Under the pieces are notes generated by a model that was not told the origin of the DNA, ran no database searches, and saw only the letters and a program-made list of their open reading frames with translations. Below are positions 1 to 9,130 of a DNA stretch of 64,000 bases, piece by piece. The stretch is taken from the NCBI GenBank assembly GCA_022010055.1, contig CP091737.1, forward strand, positions 1,612,001 to 1,676,000. Reading direction: 5' to 3'. Position 1 is the first letter of the stretch, and the number at the start of each line of letters is the position of its first letter. Position numbers and translations under genes: made by a program. The DNA is from Treponema sp. (lineage in GTDB: Bacteria; Spirochaetota; Spirochaetia; Treponematales; Treponemataceae).

Positions 1-294
1 GACCACTGCATTTTTTGAGACAGGGATTCCGTTTATTACTGGCAGAGTCCCCGAACCGGAACTAACGCCCACAACATCCGTTTCTTTTGTAAATTTTTTA
101 CCGGCGGAGTCAAAGCCATAGATTTTTGCTTTTGCAGACTTTATCTCTTCAACAAAGCCAGCCCTTTCTTCTATAAAAATCGAAACAGAACCGTATTCAG
201 AATAATTTTTTCCAGAAATCAAATCTGAACATGAAGTCGACAAAACTGCGCCAAGAACCAGCGCGGCGAGCGAAAGTACTTTTAAATTTTTCAT
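1..294 (-). CDS. Lipoprotein, N-terminal part (runs off window)
   Basis: Starts at an ATG at 294 and is open to the window edge (98 codons). The first 22 residues are a lipoprotein signal: MKNLK, a hydrophobic stretch, then L-S-T-S-C at the cleavage site, the loose lipobox typical of spirochaetes. Its codons are richer in G+C than those of the phage genes, so I infer a host gene next to the phage end. Function unknown. Confidence 0.75.
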   Translation of the reverse strand, partial: MKNLKVLSLAALVLGAVLSTSCSDLISGKNYSEYGSVSIFIEERAGFVEEIKSAKAKIYGFDSAGKKFTKETDVVGVSSGSGTLPVINGIPVSKNAVV

Positions 295-390
295 TTGTTT
301 TTTCCTTATTTTAAGCAAGCACCATACTTTTTTAATTACTTTTCCCTAAAAAAATTGTAAATCCACAATAATAATCTGTCAAATTAATGG

Positions 391-440
391 AAATTAATTT
401 ATCTATGCAAGTACCCATTGGGTTACGCATAAATTTATAG
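391..440. repeat. Imperfect dyad at the left edge, candidate junction or att region
   Basis: The core ACCCATTGGGT (413-423) is flanked by inverted arms: AATTTATCTATGC on the left and GCATAAATT on the right. It sits in the 207-base gap between the lipoprotein start and the first phage-like gene. It could be an attachment site, an operator or a host promoter element. Confidence 0.3.
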
Positions 441-501
441 TAGATAATTGCACGAAATTCAAGTTACTCGTAGCAATTTCTGCTAACATTTTATAAACAC
501 A

Positions 502-831
502 TTAATCAAGAGCCTTTAGAGCTATTTTCTGGAGTTCTGCTGTAATTGTCATCTGAAAATCAAACCATTGTTTGTCAGATATATCCTCGGAAACTATGAG
601 AGCGGCGGCGTTCATAATCTTAGCCTCCGAGTCGTTTACAATCTTGGCTACGGCTCTAAACCTGGCTTTTTCTTCAATAGGCGTTCTCTCAATATTCTTT
701 TTCAAATCTCTTATCCAAAGATTAAGAGTTGATGGCGGAATATCAAATTTGCTGAAAATCTCTTTTCTGGTCGCACCCTTTTTTAATAGCTCGATTATCT
801 CTTCTTTATCATACCGGGGAGTTCCGTACAT
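502..831 (-). CDS. Helix-turn-helix protein
   Basis: 109 aa. Residues about 8-45 read as a homeodomain-like helix-turn-helix (KEEIIELLKKGATRKEIF, then SKFDIPPSTLNLWI), of the kind found in terminase small subunits and transposase-type DNA binders. The rest is helical with no recognised domain. It is the last gene of the leftward replication operon and overlaps the gene before it by 37 bp. A packaging or regulatory role cannot be decided from sequence. Confidence 0.6.
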   Translation of the reverse strand: MYGTPRYDKEEIIELLKKGATRKEIFSKFDIPPSTLNLWIRDLKKNIERTPIEEKARFRAVAKIVNDSEAKIMNAAALIVSEDISDKQWFDFQMTITAELQKIALKALD

Positions 832-1085
832 TTTTTTACTATCTCCTTTTCAAGAAAGTTGATAGCTGATGTGAATGATTCGGTTTCTATCCTAGCCTTA
901 AACTGCTCGAACCAGATATACCAACGGTTGTTGTAAGTATATACTCTAGCAACAACCGTTCTCTTATAAAGAAGGTAATAGCTGTTTGGATTCTCACTGT
1001 CTGTTGACATGAATATATAGTGGTTAAATTTCCCCACGGCAGTTTTTGCTAACTGAACATGGCGGTAGTACTTTGGCATCGGCAT
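795..1085 (-). CDS. Hypothetical protein, 96 aa
   Basis: No family recognised. Basic, aromatic-rich protein, with a middle strand-rich section (YIFMSTDSE, YYLLYKRTVVARVYTY) and a helical C-terminus. It follows dnaB in the leftward operon. Confidence 0.6.
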   Translation of the reverse strand: MPMPKYYRHVQLAKTAVGKFNHYIFMSTDSENPNSYYLLYKRTVVARVYTYNNRWYIWFEQFKARIETESFTSAINFLEKEIVKKCTELPGMIKKR

Positions 1086-1121
1086 AACTTATTATAACAT
1101 TACAAAGGCAAATTAGGCAGC

Positions 1122-2417
1122 CTATTTTTCTCCTTTTTGAAAATCATTTCTATTGTCAATGACAAACTTTGTGGAATTCGGAATAAAAAGCATATTGGCT
1201 GTACCGCAGGCTCCATCTCTATGCTTTATCACAATAACTTTCGATGGGATTGACATTTCTCCGCCGGTGGCTCGATTCCTATGCAGAAACATACAAATAT
1301 CCGCATTTTGTTCTATAGCCCCCGAATCTCTTAAATCTGCAAGATTCGGTTCTTTTCCTTCTGCATCTCTTCTCAACTGAGATAGACAGACAATTGTTAC
1401 ACCAAGTTCTTTTGCCGCTCTCGCCAACATTTCTGTAATCTCATCAAGTTGTTCAACGCGTTTCATAGTCCGGTCAGAATGACGAACAAGTCCAATATGG
1501 TCAATAAAAAACACCTTGACTTTATTCTGCTTAGCCTCGACCCGGATTCTTGATAAAAGTTCTTTTTCTGATTTAATTCCATCGTCATATATATTTAATG
1601 GATAGCTAAAAATTTTTGTCATAGAGTTATTCAGTCTTTGCAGAGTGCTTTGAGATTGGGTAACAAGTCCGTGTTGAATAAACGAAATTGGAATTGCACA
1701 ATCTTGAGAAACCATACGAGTAAACAAAACTTTTGCTCTCATTTCCAAACTGAAAAAGCATACAGGAATTCCCTGCTTGGTAATATTTGAAGCCATTTGT
1801 ATTGCAAAAGCCGTCTTTCCAACACTCGGTCTTGCTCCAATAATGACAAGTTTTTCATATTGCAGACCGTCAATTATATCATTCAAGTTTTCCCAACCTA
1901 TATCAATTCCCAGATACCTTGATGGACTGTTAAAATTCTTAGTTATATCCACTGTAAGTTCTTGGCAAAGACTTCTCATATCGTGAGGATGTCCATTATC
2001 AAATTTCATATAAGAAGTCAGGCTTGAATCAAGATTATGAATACAGTCTATCACAGAGTCTTTGTTTAGAGAATCTATCTTGTTTTGAAGGTCTATTTTC
2101 AGTTTTCGTGCAAGCCAAAAATCCTTTATTTCATTCGCATAAAATTCCCAATTGGATGCTGTTGCGACCAAATCCGTGAGGCTTGATATATATACAGAAT
2201 ACTCCTTTGAAAATTTTTCAGAAACATTCAAAATATCCGCGTGCTTGTTTTCTGTAAAAGTTGTGCAGATAGCATTAAAGATGTTTCCATTCCGCACATC
2301 ATAAAATTGCTCAGAGGTCAGCTTTCCGCTTATAATATCAATAAGAGAATTATCTAGCAGCATTATAGCGAGAAGGCATTTTTCATATTCAACATTATAA
2401 AAAGTTTCTTTAGTCAT
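1122..2417 (-). CDS. dnaB: Replicative DNA helicase, DnaB family
   Basis: 431 aa, close to normal DnaB length. An N-terminal helical domain occupies about 1-100. The RecA-like ATPase domain has Walker A GARPSVGKT (194-202), the family FFSLEM motif, Walker B KVFFIDH (about 301-307), and the SQLRR and H4 segments near the C-terminus. It unwinds DNA at the replication fork and is loaded by the DnaC-like protein encoded upstream. Its start overlaps the end of the 102-aa gene by 8 bp, so the two are probably translationally coupled. Confidence 0.95.
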   Translation of the reverse strand: MTKETFYNVEYEKCLLAIMLLDNSLIDIISGKLTSEQFYDVRNGNIFNAICTTFTENKHADILNVSEKFSKEYSVYISSLTDLVATASNWEFYANEIKDFWLARKLKIDLQNKIDSLNKDSVIDCIHNLDSSLTSYMKFDNGHPHDMRSLCQELTVDITKNFNSPSRYLGIDIGWENLNDIIDGLQYEKLVIIGARPSVGKTAFAIQMASNITKQGIPVCFFSLEMRAKVLFTRMVSQDCAIPISFIQHGLVTQSQSTLQRLNNSMTKIFSYPLNIYDDGIKSEKELLSRIRVEAKQNKVKVFFIDHIGLVRHSDRTMKRVEQLDEITEMLARAAKELGVTIVCLSQLRRDAEGKEPNLADLRDSGAIEQNADICMFLHRNRATGGEMSIPSKVIVIKHRDGACGTANMLFIPNSTKFVIDNRNDFQKGEK

Positions 2418-2718
2418 TATTCTCCCCTTGTAAGTCGCTTCCAGTTATCATAAGATTTATAATTCTCGAAAAATCATCAAGACTTGCAAACCATTGATTC
2501 TTAATAGCCTCTTTGGATGAGATATATAGTTTATCCAACTTTTTTCTGTACTCCTCTTTTAATTCTTCAGAATCCAAGAAAGGAATTATTTTCTCTAAAG
2601 CTGATTTCTTACTTTCTATTTCGTCCAGTGTCGATTCCATACTTTGTTTAGTGGATGTAAGTTCACGTCTTGCTATGCTTGCCACAAAATCAGCGTCTTT
2701 TTCTGTAAGTAAAATCAT
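2410..2718 (-). CDS. Hypothetical protein between helicase and loader
   Basis: 102 aa, strongly helical and charged, with predicted coiled coil across residues about 15-65. No domain recognised. It begins at the base before the loader's stop and overlaps dnaB. The position suggests a replication accessory factor, but nothing in the sequence proves it. Confidence 0.7.
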   Translation of the reverse strand: MILLTEKDADFVASIARRELTSTKQSMESTLDEIESKKSALEKIIPFLDSEELKEEYRKKLDKLYISSKEAIKNQWFASLDDFSRIINLMITGSDLQGENND

Positions 2719-3420
2719 CTATGCACTCCTGTAACTATTCTCATTAAAGCCAAGTCTTCTTGATATAACTTTAAGTCTGTCAAGAATAGGATCATCATTG
2801 ATATTCTTGCTTATAAATTTTTTGAACATCGTCCAGTCCATATTCATCGACAACATCATAGGCAGGCAGTTGTCATACCTGAGAGCCAGCACAGTTCTCA
2901 AAAAATCTGCCTCCAAAGCCAAGTCGTCAGAAGTTCCAACCTCGTCTATACAAAGAAACGGCACTGTTGTAATCTTCTGGTACAAATCGGCTTCATTTTC
3001 ATAAGCCTTAAAACTTCTTGATGCCCTTATAAGAACCGGAAGAATCCTTGATGAAAGATAAAGACCGCAGTTCATACCCTTTAAAGCCCTTTCGTGCATT
3101 GCACTCACCATAAGGGTTGTCTTTCCCACTCCTGCACCACCAAGAAGGATATACACAGAGTCATTTATATCTGAAAGGCAGAAATTCCTGATTTCATCTG
3201 TATACTTGGTGTCAAAATCTGCAAAAGAGGATTTCCAAAAACGAAAAGGAATGTTGGCTCGCTGATTTAGCTCGGAAGTCAAGCAATCAAATGTTTTCTC
3301 TGAATCCTTTTTGTCATAACCAAGTCTATTGCCTTTATAATCAAACTTCACATCAGGAAAAAAATTTATATCTTCCAAGTGTCTCTCCTTTTCCTTAAAA
3401 CTCGTCAAGACCGGCTTCAT
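2719..3420 (-). CDS. DnaC/IstB-type AAA+ helicase loader
   Basis: 233 aa AAA+ protein. Walker A is GGAGVGKT (94-101); Walker B is FLCIDEVG (155-162). This family delivers DnaB to single-stranded DNA. The ATG at 3420 lies inside the upstream gene. A TTG near 3378, six bases after AAAGGAG, is an alternative start that would drop about 14 residues. Confidence 0.88.
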   Translation of the reverse strand: MKPVLTSFKEKERHLEDINFFPDVKFDYKGNRLGYDKKDSEKTFDCLTSELNQRANIPFRFWKSSFADFDTKYTDEIRNFCLSDINDSVYILLGGAGVGKTTLMVSAMHERALKGMNCGLYLSSRILPVLIRASRSFKAYENEADLYQKITTVPFLCIDEVGTSDDLALEADFLRTVLALRYDNCLPMMLSMNMDWTMFKKFISKNINDDPILDRLKVISRRLGFNENSYRSA

Positions 3421-4345
3421 AATCTATCGTCTGTCCTTTTTTTGATTGATAGAACTGGTCGACAGCAGACATTCTGAATGTATTCGCAGCAGAAGAAATT
3501 TGCCCATTTAGAAGTTTTAGAGCCTGCGAACTACCGAACATTGACTTAAAACTATAACCAGCGGTGTTAACAACCCAATTATCTTTCATTCCGTTATCAA
3601 GAATACTCAACACATCATTTATATTGGGAAAGCGTTTGAATACCCCATACCATAATGAACGAGAATCTTCGTATGTCATTCCTCGTGCGTCTGGGTTGAT
3701 TTTCTTGAGATTTGTGTTATATCGCTCTATAACCTGATTGTACATATCCCTAGGAAAAGATATACGCTTTGTTTTTATTGTTTTGCTCTTCTCGGCGGAA
3801 GCCGAGAAATGAGATATAGACTGTTCCGGTTGTTGAGGGGATTGTTCTTCGGTAATAGAATTATCAAGAAGAGAATTTGAAGTCTGAGATATAGGTTCAG
3901 GAACAGGACAAGATGTATTCTTATTTTGTATTCTTATTTCTGTATTCTTATTTTTAAATGTGCCTGAGTTTTTTGGAGAACTGCTCCTAAATTCTTTTGC
4001 CGCCTGTTCCTTAGTTTTTTGGGAACAAGTTTTGTCAGAGTCCAATAATTCCGCAATCTTGTCTTCGTTTATGGAATAAAAATTCCTGCAAGGAAGACCC
4101 TTTTTTGTGATATTCAGAACACCGACTTCTTTAAGATGTTTCAACGCATTACAAATCTGATATTCAGACAGTGTTGTATCATTTGATATTTTTTCCTGAG
4201 AAAAATAAAATTCTTCTCCGCCGAACATTTCAGAGATGGAGCATAGTTCACCTAGCAAAATTGCTTCTGTTAGTCCTAATAATCTTGCGATTGCCTTGTT
4301 GCAGGATATAAAACCAGTGTTGCTTAATAATTTTAACAATTTCAT
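3395..4345 (-). CDS. Replication initiator-like protein with winged-helix N-terminus
   Basis: 316 aa. Residues about 1-95 form a winged helix typical of phage initiators (ILLGELCSI, then FYFSQEKISNDTTLSEYQI and an HLKEVGVL wing). A low-complexity S/T/N/Q linker covers about 115-190, and a helical C-terminal domain (about 195-316) resembles the DnaD-like tail that contacts helicase. First large gene of the replication block. The initiator role is inferred from architecture and neighbours. Confidence 0.75.
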   Translation of the reverse strand: MKLLKLLSNTGFISCNKAIARLLGLTEAILLGELCSISEMFGGEEFYFSQEKISNDTTLSEYQICNALKHLKEVGVLNITKKGLPCRNFYSINEDKIAELLDSDKTCSQKTKEQAAKEFRSSSPKNSGTFKNKNTEIRIQNKNTSCPVPEPISQTSNSLLDNSITEEQSPQQPEQSISHFSASAEKSKTIKTKRISFPRDMYNQVIERYNTNLKKINPDARGMTYEDSRSLWYGVFKRFPNINDVLSILDNGMKDNWVVNTAGYSFKSMFGSSQALKLLNGQISSAANTFRMSAVDQFYQSKKGQTIDYEAGLDEF

Positions 4346-4359
4346 TTTTTATCTATTCC

Positions 4360-4582
4360 TTATGCTCTCTTTTTAGCTAGCTCTCTTCTGATAAAATCAA
4401 GTCCTTTCTGAAATACGACTGTTTTTAGTTTATTCCAGACTTTTAGGAAAGTATTTCCTAAAAGTCTTTCAACTGTATTGTTGACTGTTTTTATATCAAC
4501 TCCTAAAGCCTTTGCAAGCTCCTTTGTTGTTATTACATTGTTTTTTTAGAGTATCTGTAGCTATTGTTTTTCCTGTGTTCAT
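4360..4582 (-). CDS. Small helix-turn-helix protein, frameshifted
   Basis: Starts MNTGKTIATDTL, then one extra A in an A7 run (4541-4547) breaks the frame. Removing it restores VITTKELAKALGVDIKTV, a clear helix-turn-helix of the phage regulator type that ends in a lysine/arginine-rich tail (73 aa). The span is 223 nt, one base over a multiple of three. Either a consensus error or a dead regulator. Confidence 0.6.
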
Positions 4583-4605
4583 ATTTTCCTCCCACTTCAC
4601 GTAAT

Positions 4606-4848
4606 CTAAGCCGCCAGACGTAATGCAATCTTTATCCGCTCAAGGATTGAATCACATTTTTTTATGCCATACATATCAAGAAGTTCATTTATCTGGGAAA
4701 ATTCTTTCTTTAATTTTATGTGCTCCTTGGATTTTTCGTTATCCTCTTTCTCAAGTGCGTCATAAAGCTCTTTCATTTGAACTTCCTCTTCTTCTCTTGA
4801 AAGTCCGCCTTGAAGCATTTCTTTTAATTCTTTCAACTGTTCTTCCAT
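4606..4848 (-). CDS. Small coiled-coil protein, first gene of replication operon
   Basis: 80 aa, almost entirely charged helix (MEEQLKELKEML, REEEEVQMKELY). No domain recognised. The ribosome binding site AAGGAG lies just 3' of a rho-independent terminator, so expression of this gene and everything after it may depend on read-through. Confidence 0.65.
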   Translation of the reverse strand: MEEQLKELKEMLQGGLSREEEEVQMKELYDALEKEDNEKSKEHIKLKKEFSQINELLDMYGIKKCDSILERIKIALRLAA

Positions 4849-4880
4849 AAAGCACTCCTTTTCTTTTTAGATTTGATTAA

Positions 4881-4928
4881 AAAAAAGAAAAGCCCTAGAT
4901 AACTGTCAGGTTGTTTCTAGGGCTTTTC
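4881..4928 (-). terminator. Leader terminator before the replication operon
   Basis: On the minus strand the 12-bp stem AAAAGCCCTAGA / TCTAGGGCTTTT is followed by C and nine T. Its 16-nt loop contains ACAACCTGACAGTT, which is complementary to a segment upstream at 4963-4978. The terminator lies about 30 bases before the start of the first replication-operon gene. Confidence 0.8.
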
Positions 4929-4978
4929 ACTCTTTTGAAGAGTTCATTGCAAGAGCAATGATAAAACCTGACAAGTTA
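4888..4978 (-). promoter_or_regulatory. Pseudoknot-capable leader RNA (attenuator candidate)
   Basis: Minus-strand order: arm B' (AACTTGTCAGGTT, 4965-4977), hairpin CATTGCTCTTGCAATG (4946-4961), hairpin ACTCTTCAAAAGAGT (4929-4943), terminator 5' arm, arm B in the terminator loop, terminator 3' arm, T-tract. B and B' pair over about 12 bp with one bulge, giving an H-type pseudoknot. This arrangement could switch termination. Confidence 0.6.
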
Positions 4979-4990
4979 CCATTACTCTTT

Positions 4991-5005
4991 GTTGTACTTT
5001 ACAAC
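4991..5005. promoter_or_regulatory. Palindromic operator, early control region
   Basis: GTTGTACTTTACAAC, two perfect 6-bp arms around CTT. Variant of the motif also found at 26590, 26608, 26651, 26748 and 50005. It overlaps the -10 side of the leftward replication promoter. Confidence 0.6.
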
Positions 5006-5008
5006 TAT

Positions 5009-5036
5009 ATTTATGATACTATTTCAATCGAACGCC
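5009..5036 (-). promoter_or_regulatory. GCCGTTC-class promoter (variant) for replication operon
   Basis: Minus strand: GGCGTTC (5030-5036), 15 nt, then ATAAAT (5009-5014). Variant of the phage-specific arrangement seen at five other sites. It faces the replication operon. Confidence 0.45.
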
Positions 5037-5062
5037 AATAAAAATAATTTATTTTTATTGTA

Positions 5063-5089
5063 GCCGTTCAAACAAAATGCTTTTATTCT
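5063..5089 (+). promoter_or_regulatory. GCCGTTC-class promoter for 5112 operon
   Basis: GCCGTTC (5063-5069), 14 nt, TATTCT (5084-5089). No TTGACA-like -35 at the usual place. It drives the two small rightward genes that begin at 5112. Confidence 0.55.
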
Positions 5090-5111
5090 CTATGTATGGG
5101 AGATGTTACTA

Positions 5112-5282
5112 ATGAAGTATGTAGTTACAGTCGAAGGCTCTTTTGAAACAGAGATAGAAGTTGATGCGGAAAATTGCAAAAAAGCAAAAATCGTTGCTGA
5201 GGAAAAATTTTTGTATAAATTCCCTAAGCCGTCCTCATTTAGAATTGAAACGGTATCTGTACCAGTAAAGAAAAAATGTTAA
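5112..5282 (+). CDS. DpnD/PcfM-like small protein
   Basis: 56 aa beginning MKYVVTVEGSFETEIEVDA. The pattern of a short strand, an acidic V-E-V-D-A strand and then an A-x-x-K-A helix resembles the DpnD/PcfM-like family of small mobile-element proteins, whose function is unknown. Similar proteins lie at 34307, 37442 and 41328. Good ribosome binding site (GGGAG). Confidence 0.65.
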   Translation: MKYVVTVEGSFETEIEVDAENCKKAKIVAEEKFLYKFPKPSSFRIETVSVPVKKKC

Positions 5283-5431
5283 GAGATATTTATTCAGTAA
5301 TGTTTGCTCAAGCGTTAAAAAATATTGTTTTTAGCCGGGCGTTTCTTATTGTAATTGTATTTTTTGTCCTTGGAATGCTCATTGGGTTTGGGATAGGCTA
5401 TCTGACAACTTTAAAATGGCACAAAATTTAA
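5276..5431 (+). CDS. Small membrane protein, 51 aa
   Basis: Start overlaps the previous stop (ATGTTAA). One transmembrane segment, about residues 20-43 (FLIVIVFFVLGMLIGFGIGYL), with a basic N-terminus. No family recognised. Its stop overlaps the 3' end of the convergent gene by 4 bp. Confidence 0.6.
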   Translation: MLRDIYSVMFAQALKNIVFSRAFLIVIVFFVLGMLIGFGIGYLTTLKWHKI

Positions 5432-6084
5432 TCTACCTCGCTATGATGTTCATTGAGTAGAATAATGACATTATTGTCTGATTTTTCAGATGTGAATTCG
5501 GAATTGTCTATTCCTAATGTTCTGTTGTTATTCTTTAAATAAATGTTTATATTTTGCGGACCGTTCGCATTCCACATAAAAGGTTCTTTAGTTGAGAATT
5601 TATACGATGGACAGGAGTCTTTATATACATTTCTTTTAGGAAGAGCTTTATTTAGAAATACAGTGTAAAATTCGCAGTATGGGTGAAATTTGCTTCCAGC
5701 CTTATTTTCTCTTCTTGCTCTGATATAATGGCAGGTATTGCAGCAATACACTTGCTTGTGCCATGCCAGGTATCGGTATAAAAAAAGTTTTTCGTCGTAA
5801 GATAATTTTGTTTTTTCCGTTGGGCGAAATAAGAAGTCGTTGTTTCTTTTTATAAAATTTTCCTTTAAATATTGTGAACTCATTTTTGTATAAGTTGGCA
5901 AAAATGACATTGCAAAATCCGCCTCCTCGAACGACCAGTCGACACTTTTGTTTCGCTTTGTCATATTAAGTTTATTTTTTATGTCAATGCCAATTTTTGA
6001 CTCGTGCTTTTTTGCTTGTTCAAATACATCATAGACGGTTCGATGGTTATATCCTAAGAGCTTGGAGATTTCATTTATTGTCAT
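5428..6084 (-). CDS. HTH protein with Cys cluster
   Basis: 218 aa. Residues 1-22 resemble a resolvase-type helix-turn-helix (TINEISKLLGYNHRTVYDVF). A middle CCNTCHYIRARR segment and later cysteines suggest a metal site. Function unknown; DNA binding is inferred. It overlaps the preceding gene by 14 bp. Confidence 0.6.
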   Translation of the reverse strand: MTINEISKLLGYNHRTVYDVFEQAKKHESKIGIDIKNKLNMTKRNKSVDWSFEEADFAMSFLPTYTKMSSQYLKENFIKRNNDFLFRPTEKTKLSYDEKLFLYRYLAWHKQVYCCNTCHYIRARRENKAGSKFHPYCEFYTVFLNKALPKRNVYKDSCPSYKFSTKEPFMWNANGPQNINIYLKNNNRTLGIDNSEFTSEKSDNNVIILLNEHHSEVD

Positions 6085-6358
6085 TTATTATTTCTCCATC
6101 TGAATCCCCAGGTGTATTTTGTTTGTTTTTATCAGTGATATTCTCTTCATTTTTGTCTTTGAATAAAAGACACTCCCCAAATGCGTTCTTTTTATAGCAG
6201 TTAGCGAAGAAATGTTCTCCTGTAACAAAATCTCTTGTTAAATATTGTTCATTATTGCAGTAATGACCTCTCGGTAGAAACATCGCTTGTCCGTTCTGTT
6301 CTTTTTTTTCGGAAAATATTTTTTCCTCGTGATATTTGCAATCAATACACATTCCCAT
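6071..6358 (-). CDS. Cysteine-rich small protein
   Basis: 95 aa with MGMCIDCKYHEEK, HYCNNEQY and FANCYKK: a C-x2-C pair followed by more Cys, typical of the small zinc-binding proteins that are common in this phage. The C-terminus is acidic and disordered. No function recognised. Confidence 0.6.
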   Translation of the reverse strand: MGMCIDCKYHEEKIFSEKKEQNGQAMFLPRGHYCNNEQYLTRDFVTGEHFFANCYKKNAFGECLLFKDKNEENITDKNKQNTPGDSDGEIINDNK

Positions 6359-6474
6359 ATAGATAAGAATAATGTCATTTCTAACTGTTGTTAAAAAATA
6401 AAATTAAACTTGTAAAAACAAAAAACTTTCATTATGTTATCATAGCAAGAATAAATCAAATAGGAGAATTTTGT

Positions 6475-6815
6475 ATGGAGATTAAGGAGTTTAAAATTGA
6501 GCCAAAATCTAAATCTGACTCAAGCAAAAAAACAGTGATAATTATATTTCTACAACTATTTATTTACCGAAAGAAATTAATGATACTTTGAGACTGATGG
6601 CTCTCTCCCAAGGTCTAACAAAGTCGTCATATATAACAAAGTCGGTGAATGAGCAGATAAGAAGAGATTCATTGAAAGATAATGAAAGCAAAAATTTAAT
6701 CGAGATAAAAAAGATGGGTCAAGAGCTTAAATTATTAATTGATAATATCGACAATTTAACAGCAGATTTTAACCTACTTAAATCTGCTGTTATGAAAGCT
6801 CTTGGTTGGACTTGA
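6475..6815 (+). CDS. Ribbon-helix-helix-like protein, frameshifted
   Basis: Starts MEIKEFKIEPKS. Frame is lost in an A7 run near 6525-6531; adding one A gives NYISTTIYLPKEINDTLRLM and then LTKSSYITKSV, a ribbon-helix-helix shape, followed by a coiled-coil tail (113 aa). A candidate -35/-10 pair (TTGTAA, 17 nt, TATGTT) lies upstream, and AGGAG precedes the ATG. Probable DNA-binding regulator. Confidence 0.6.
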
Positions 6816-9130
6816 GTTCAATTTTTTGCCCAATCAAGTCTTTTACTTCTACAGAATGTGTAATGAGGATTGTTAGGGTGGCATTGCACATTTTATGAGC
6901 AGTTTCTATCATTTTTACAAAGAAAGGTCTTGATTCTGAATCTAATTCTCCGTCGCTTTCATCTAAAAATCTTGTCTTGAAGCAAAATCCTGTATTTTTC
7001 GTTCTTATTACAGAAAATGCAAAATAAAGAGCTTGTTTTATCCATACGCTTTCTCCAGAACTCAGAAGATTTAATTTTTTTTCTCTTCCAGAATTAGAGT
7101 CAAAGACATTTATAATAAAATCATCTATCTTTTTGCCATTGGCGGAATCTCTTTGAGTATGAAATGAAACTAAAAATCTATTACCGTACGTTTCTTTTAA
7201 AATTTTATTTGTAATGTCGGCTATTTCAGGAGCGACATTATCCAATTCATAAGATTGGATTCCTGTATTACCAAAAGCATTTGCGATTATGTCGAAATCT
7301 TTCAAATCGTTGTTATAGGTTTTTAACTGAGCATCAATTTTGGAGATTTCTTTTTTGTATTTTTTTAAAGAGTCAAGTGTATCTTGCAACACCTTTATTT
7401 CAGTTGATAAAGTTGTGATTTTTTCGTTAGTATTTTCTATGCCTCTTTCCAGTCTTTTGATTTTATCAGAGTAATCAGTCGGAAGATTATTTGATTTTTC
7501 CGATAAATCTTTTAAGGTTGCTTCTATTTTTTTATACTTGTCATTTTCAATATCCAATCGTTTTTTGTTGTCATTAAGAAGTGGCAGGGCATTTTCCAAT
7601 GTGTTTTTTATTTCTACAATGTCTATTGACTCCATATAAGAGTCAATTTGAAAAATGTCGTTTTCAATACTTGCGAGTTCTTGGCTCTTGTTTTTCATTG
7701 ATAGCTTTAATTCTTCTATGCCTAGTTGTTCTATAGATTGTTGCAGAGCTTCTTGCTTTTTAGAAAAATCCTGTATCAATAATTTAATATTTTCTATATC
7801 TTCTTTTAATTTTTGCTGCTCTTTTTCAAATTCGTCTTTTTTATGCTTGTCTAATAATTTTCCGCATACAGGACATATCCCAGGATTTTTAACAATAGAT
7901 TTCTCTGCTGAATCTAAGGAGAAGTTAAGGCTTGTTATCTTGTTTTTTGTCTCTGTTACACATTCTTTTATGGATTTTTCTTTCTCTTCTTTTTCTGAGA
8001 TACGAGATTCTAAGGTTGCTGTTTCTGAGAGTAAAATTTTCTTTTGGGCGACAAGATGTTTTCTTTTTTCTGTATTTTCTTCAAACCATTTTAACTGTTC
8101 TCTATATAAATCTTCATTTTCCAGCTGGGTTTGTAATGCTTCTATATTTGATTTATACAGAAGAATATCTCTTCTAGTGTTATCAAGTTCCGCTGTTTTT
8201 TCAGTAATTGACTTATGGATAAATGTTATTGAAGCAACAATTTTGTCATACTTCTCTTGCTTTTCTTTGTAAATGACAAGCTCTTTTTTATCTACACCAA
8301 GAATTTCTTTTTCTTTTTGAAGTTCGATAAGTTTTTCGGAGATGTCTTTTTCGTATTCTTCTGTCCTTTTTTTTATGTCGTCAAAATTAGAAATTTGATT
8401 TTTTTATCTCATTGATTTTTTTCTTTATATCCTTCTCGGATAATCTTGCCCTTTCTGAAATTTCTGAAAGATAGTCGGTTCCTGCCAGAATTGAAAAAAG
8501 TTCTATCTTTTCACCTTTTGTGGCAATTGATAAGTCAGGTATTGACTTTATCTGTTTTTTTGCATAAAAAGCAGTCCGTAAAAAAAGTGAGACATCTCCA
8601 AAATGAGAAAGCACATAGTTCATGTATGCCTCATTGCTGCCGTCTACGGATGATATAGCTTTCCATGTGGAATCAGGCTCTTTTTCCTCTACGAAATATC
8701 TTGTTCCGACTGCCTTCGCTACACCATCAATCTGCATTGTTATTTTTATTTCTTTTCCTTTTGATGTTTTATATATAAGAATTCTGTGGGAATCTTTAAG
8801 AAAAAAGTGCTCTTTTAAGGCTCCTGGACGTGTAAGCATCTGTGGATAAGGATGTGCATTTTCTATAAGTGTTGATTTCCCAGAGCCATTTTTTCCCAAG
8901 AGGCATAGAACTCCGGGATTATACTTAGAAAAATCAATTTCAATTTCATCTAAGCCAATCCCATCTTTTATTCCTATAGAACCTTTTAAGGATAGGTATT
9001 TTAACTCGTATGTATCATTAGGGATAAATGATACATTTTCTAAATTATCTTTTATAATCTGTAGTTTTTTTATCAAAGAATCTGAATATTTTATTGATGT
9101 TAATTTTGCATAGCTTTTTAAATTTATCAA
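6790..9130 (-). CDS. sbcC: SbcC/Rad50-like ATPase, frameshifted
   Basis: Two halves join if one A is removed from the A7 run at 8399-8405, giving about 779 aa. ABC-type Walker A GKNGSGKST lies near residue 79. Long coiled coils flank a zinc hook CPVCG near 419. The signature LSSGES is near 690, and Walker B FLDESDGELD near 718. With SbcD it forms a DNA-end and hairpin nuclease complex; phage T4 uses the equivalents gp46/gp47 for recombination. TTG start directly after the sbcD stop. Confidence 0.85.

Noticed and set aside
7655..8272. 205-codon plus-strand frame opposite sbcC
   Set aside because: It is the antisense of the lysine/glutamate-rich coiled coil (hence Ser/Phe-rich) and has no ribosome binding site.
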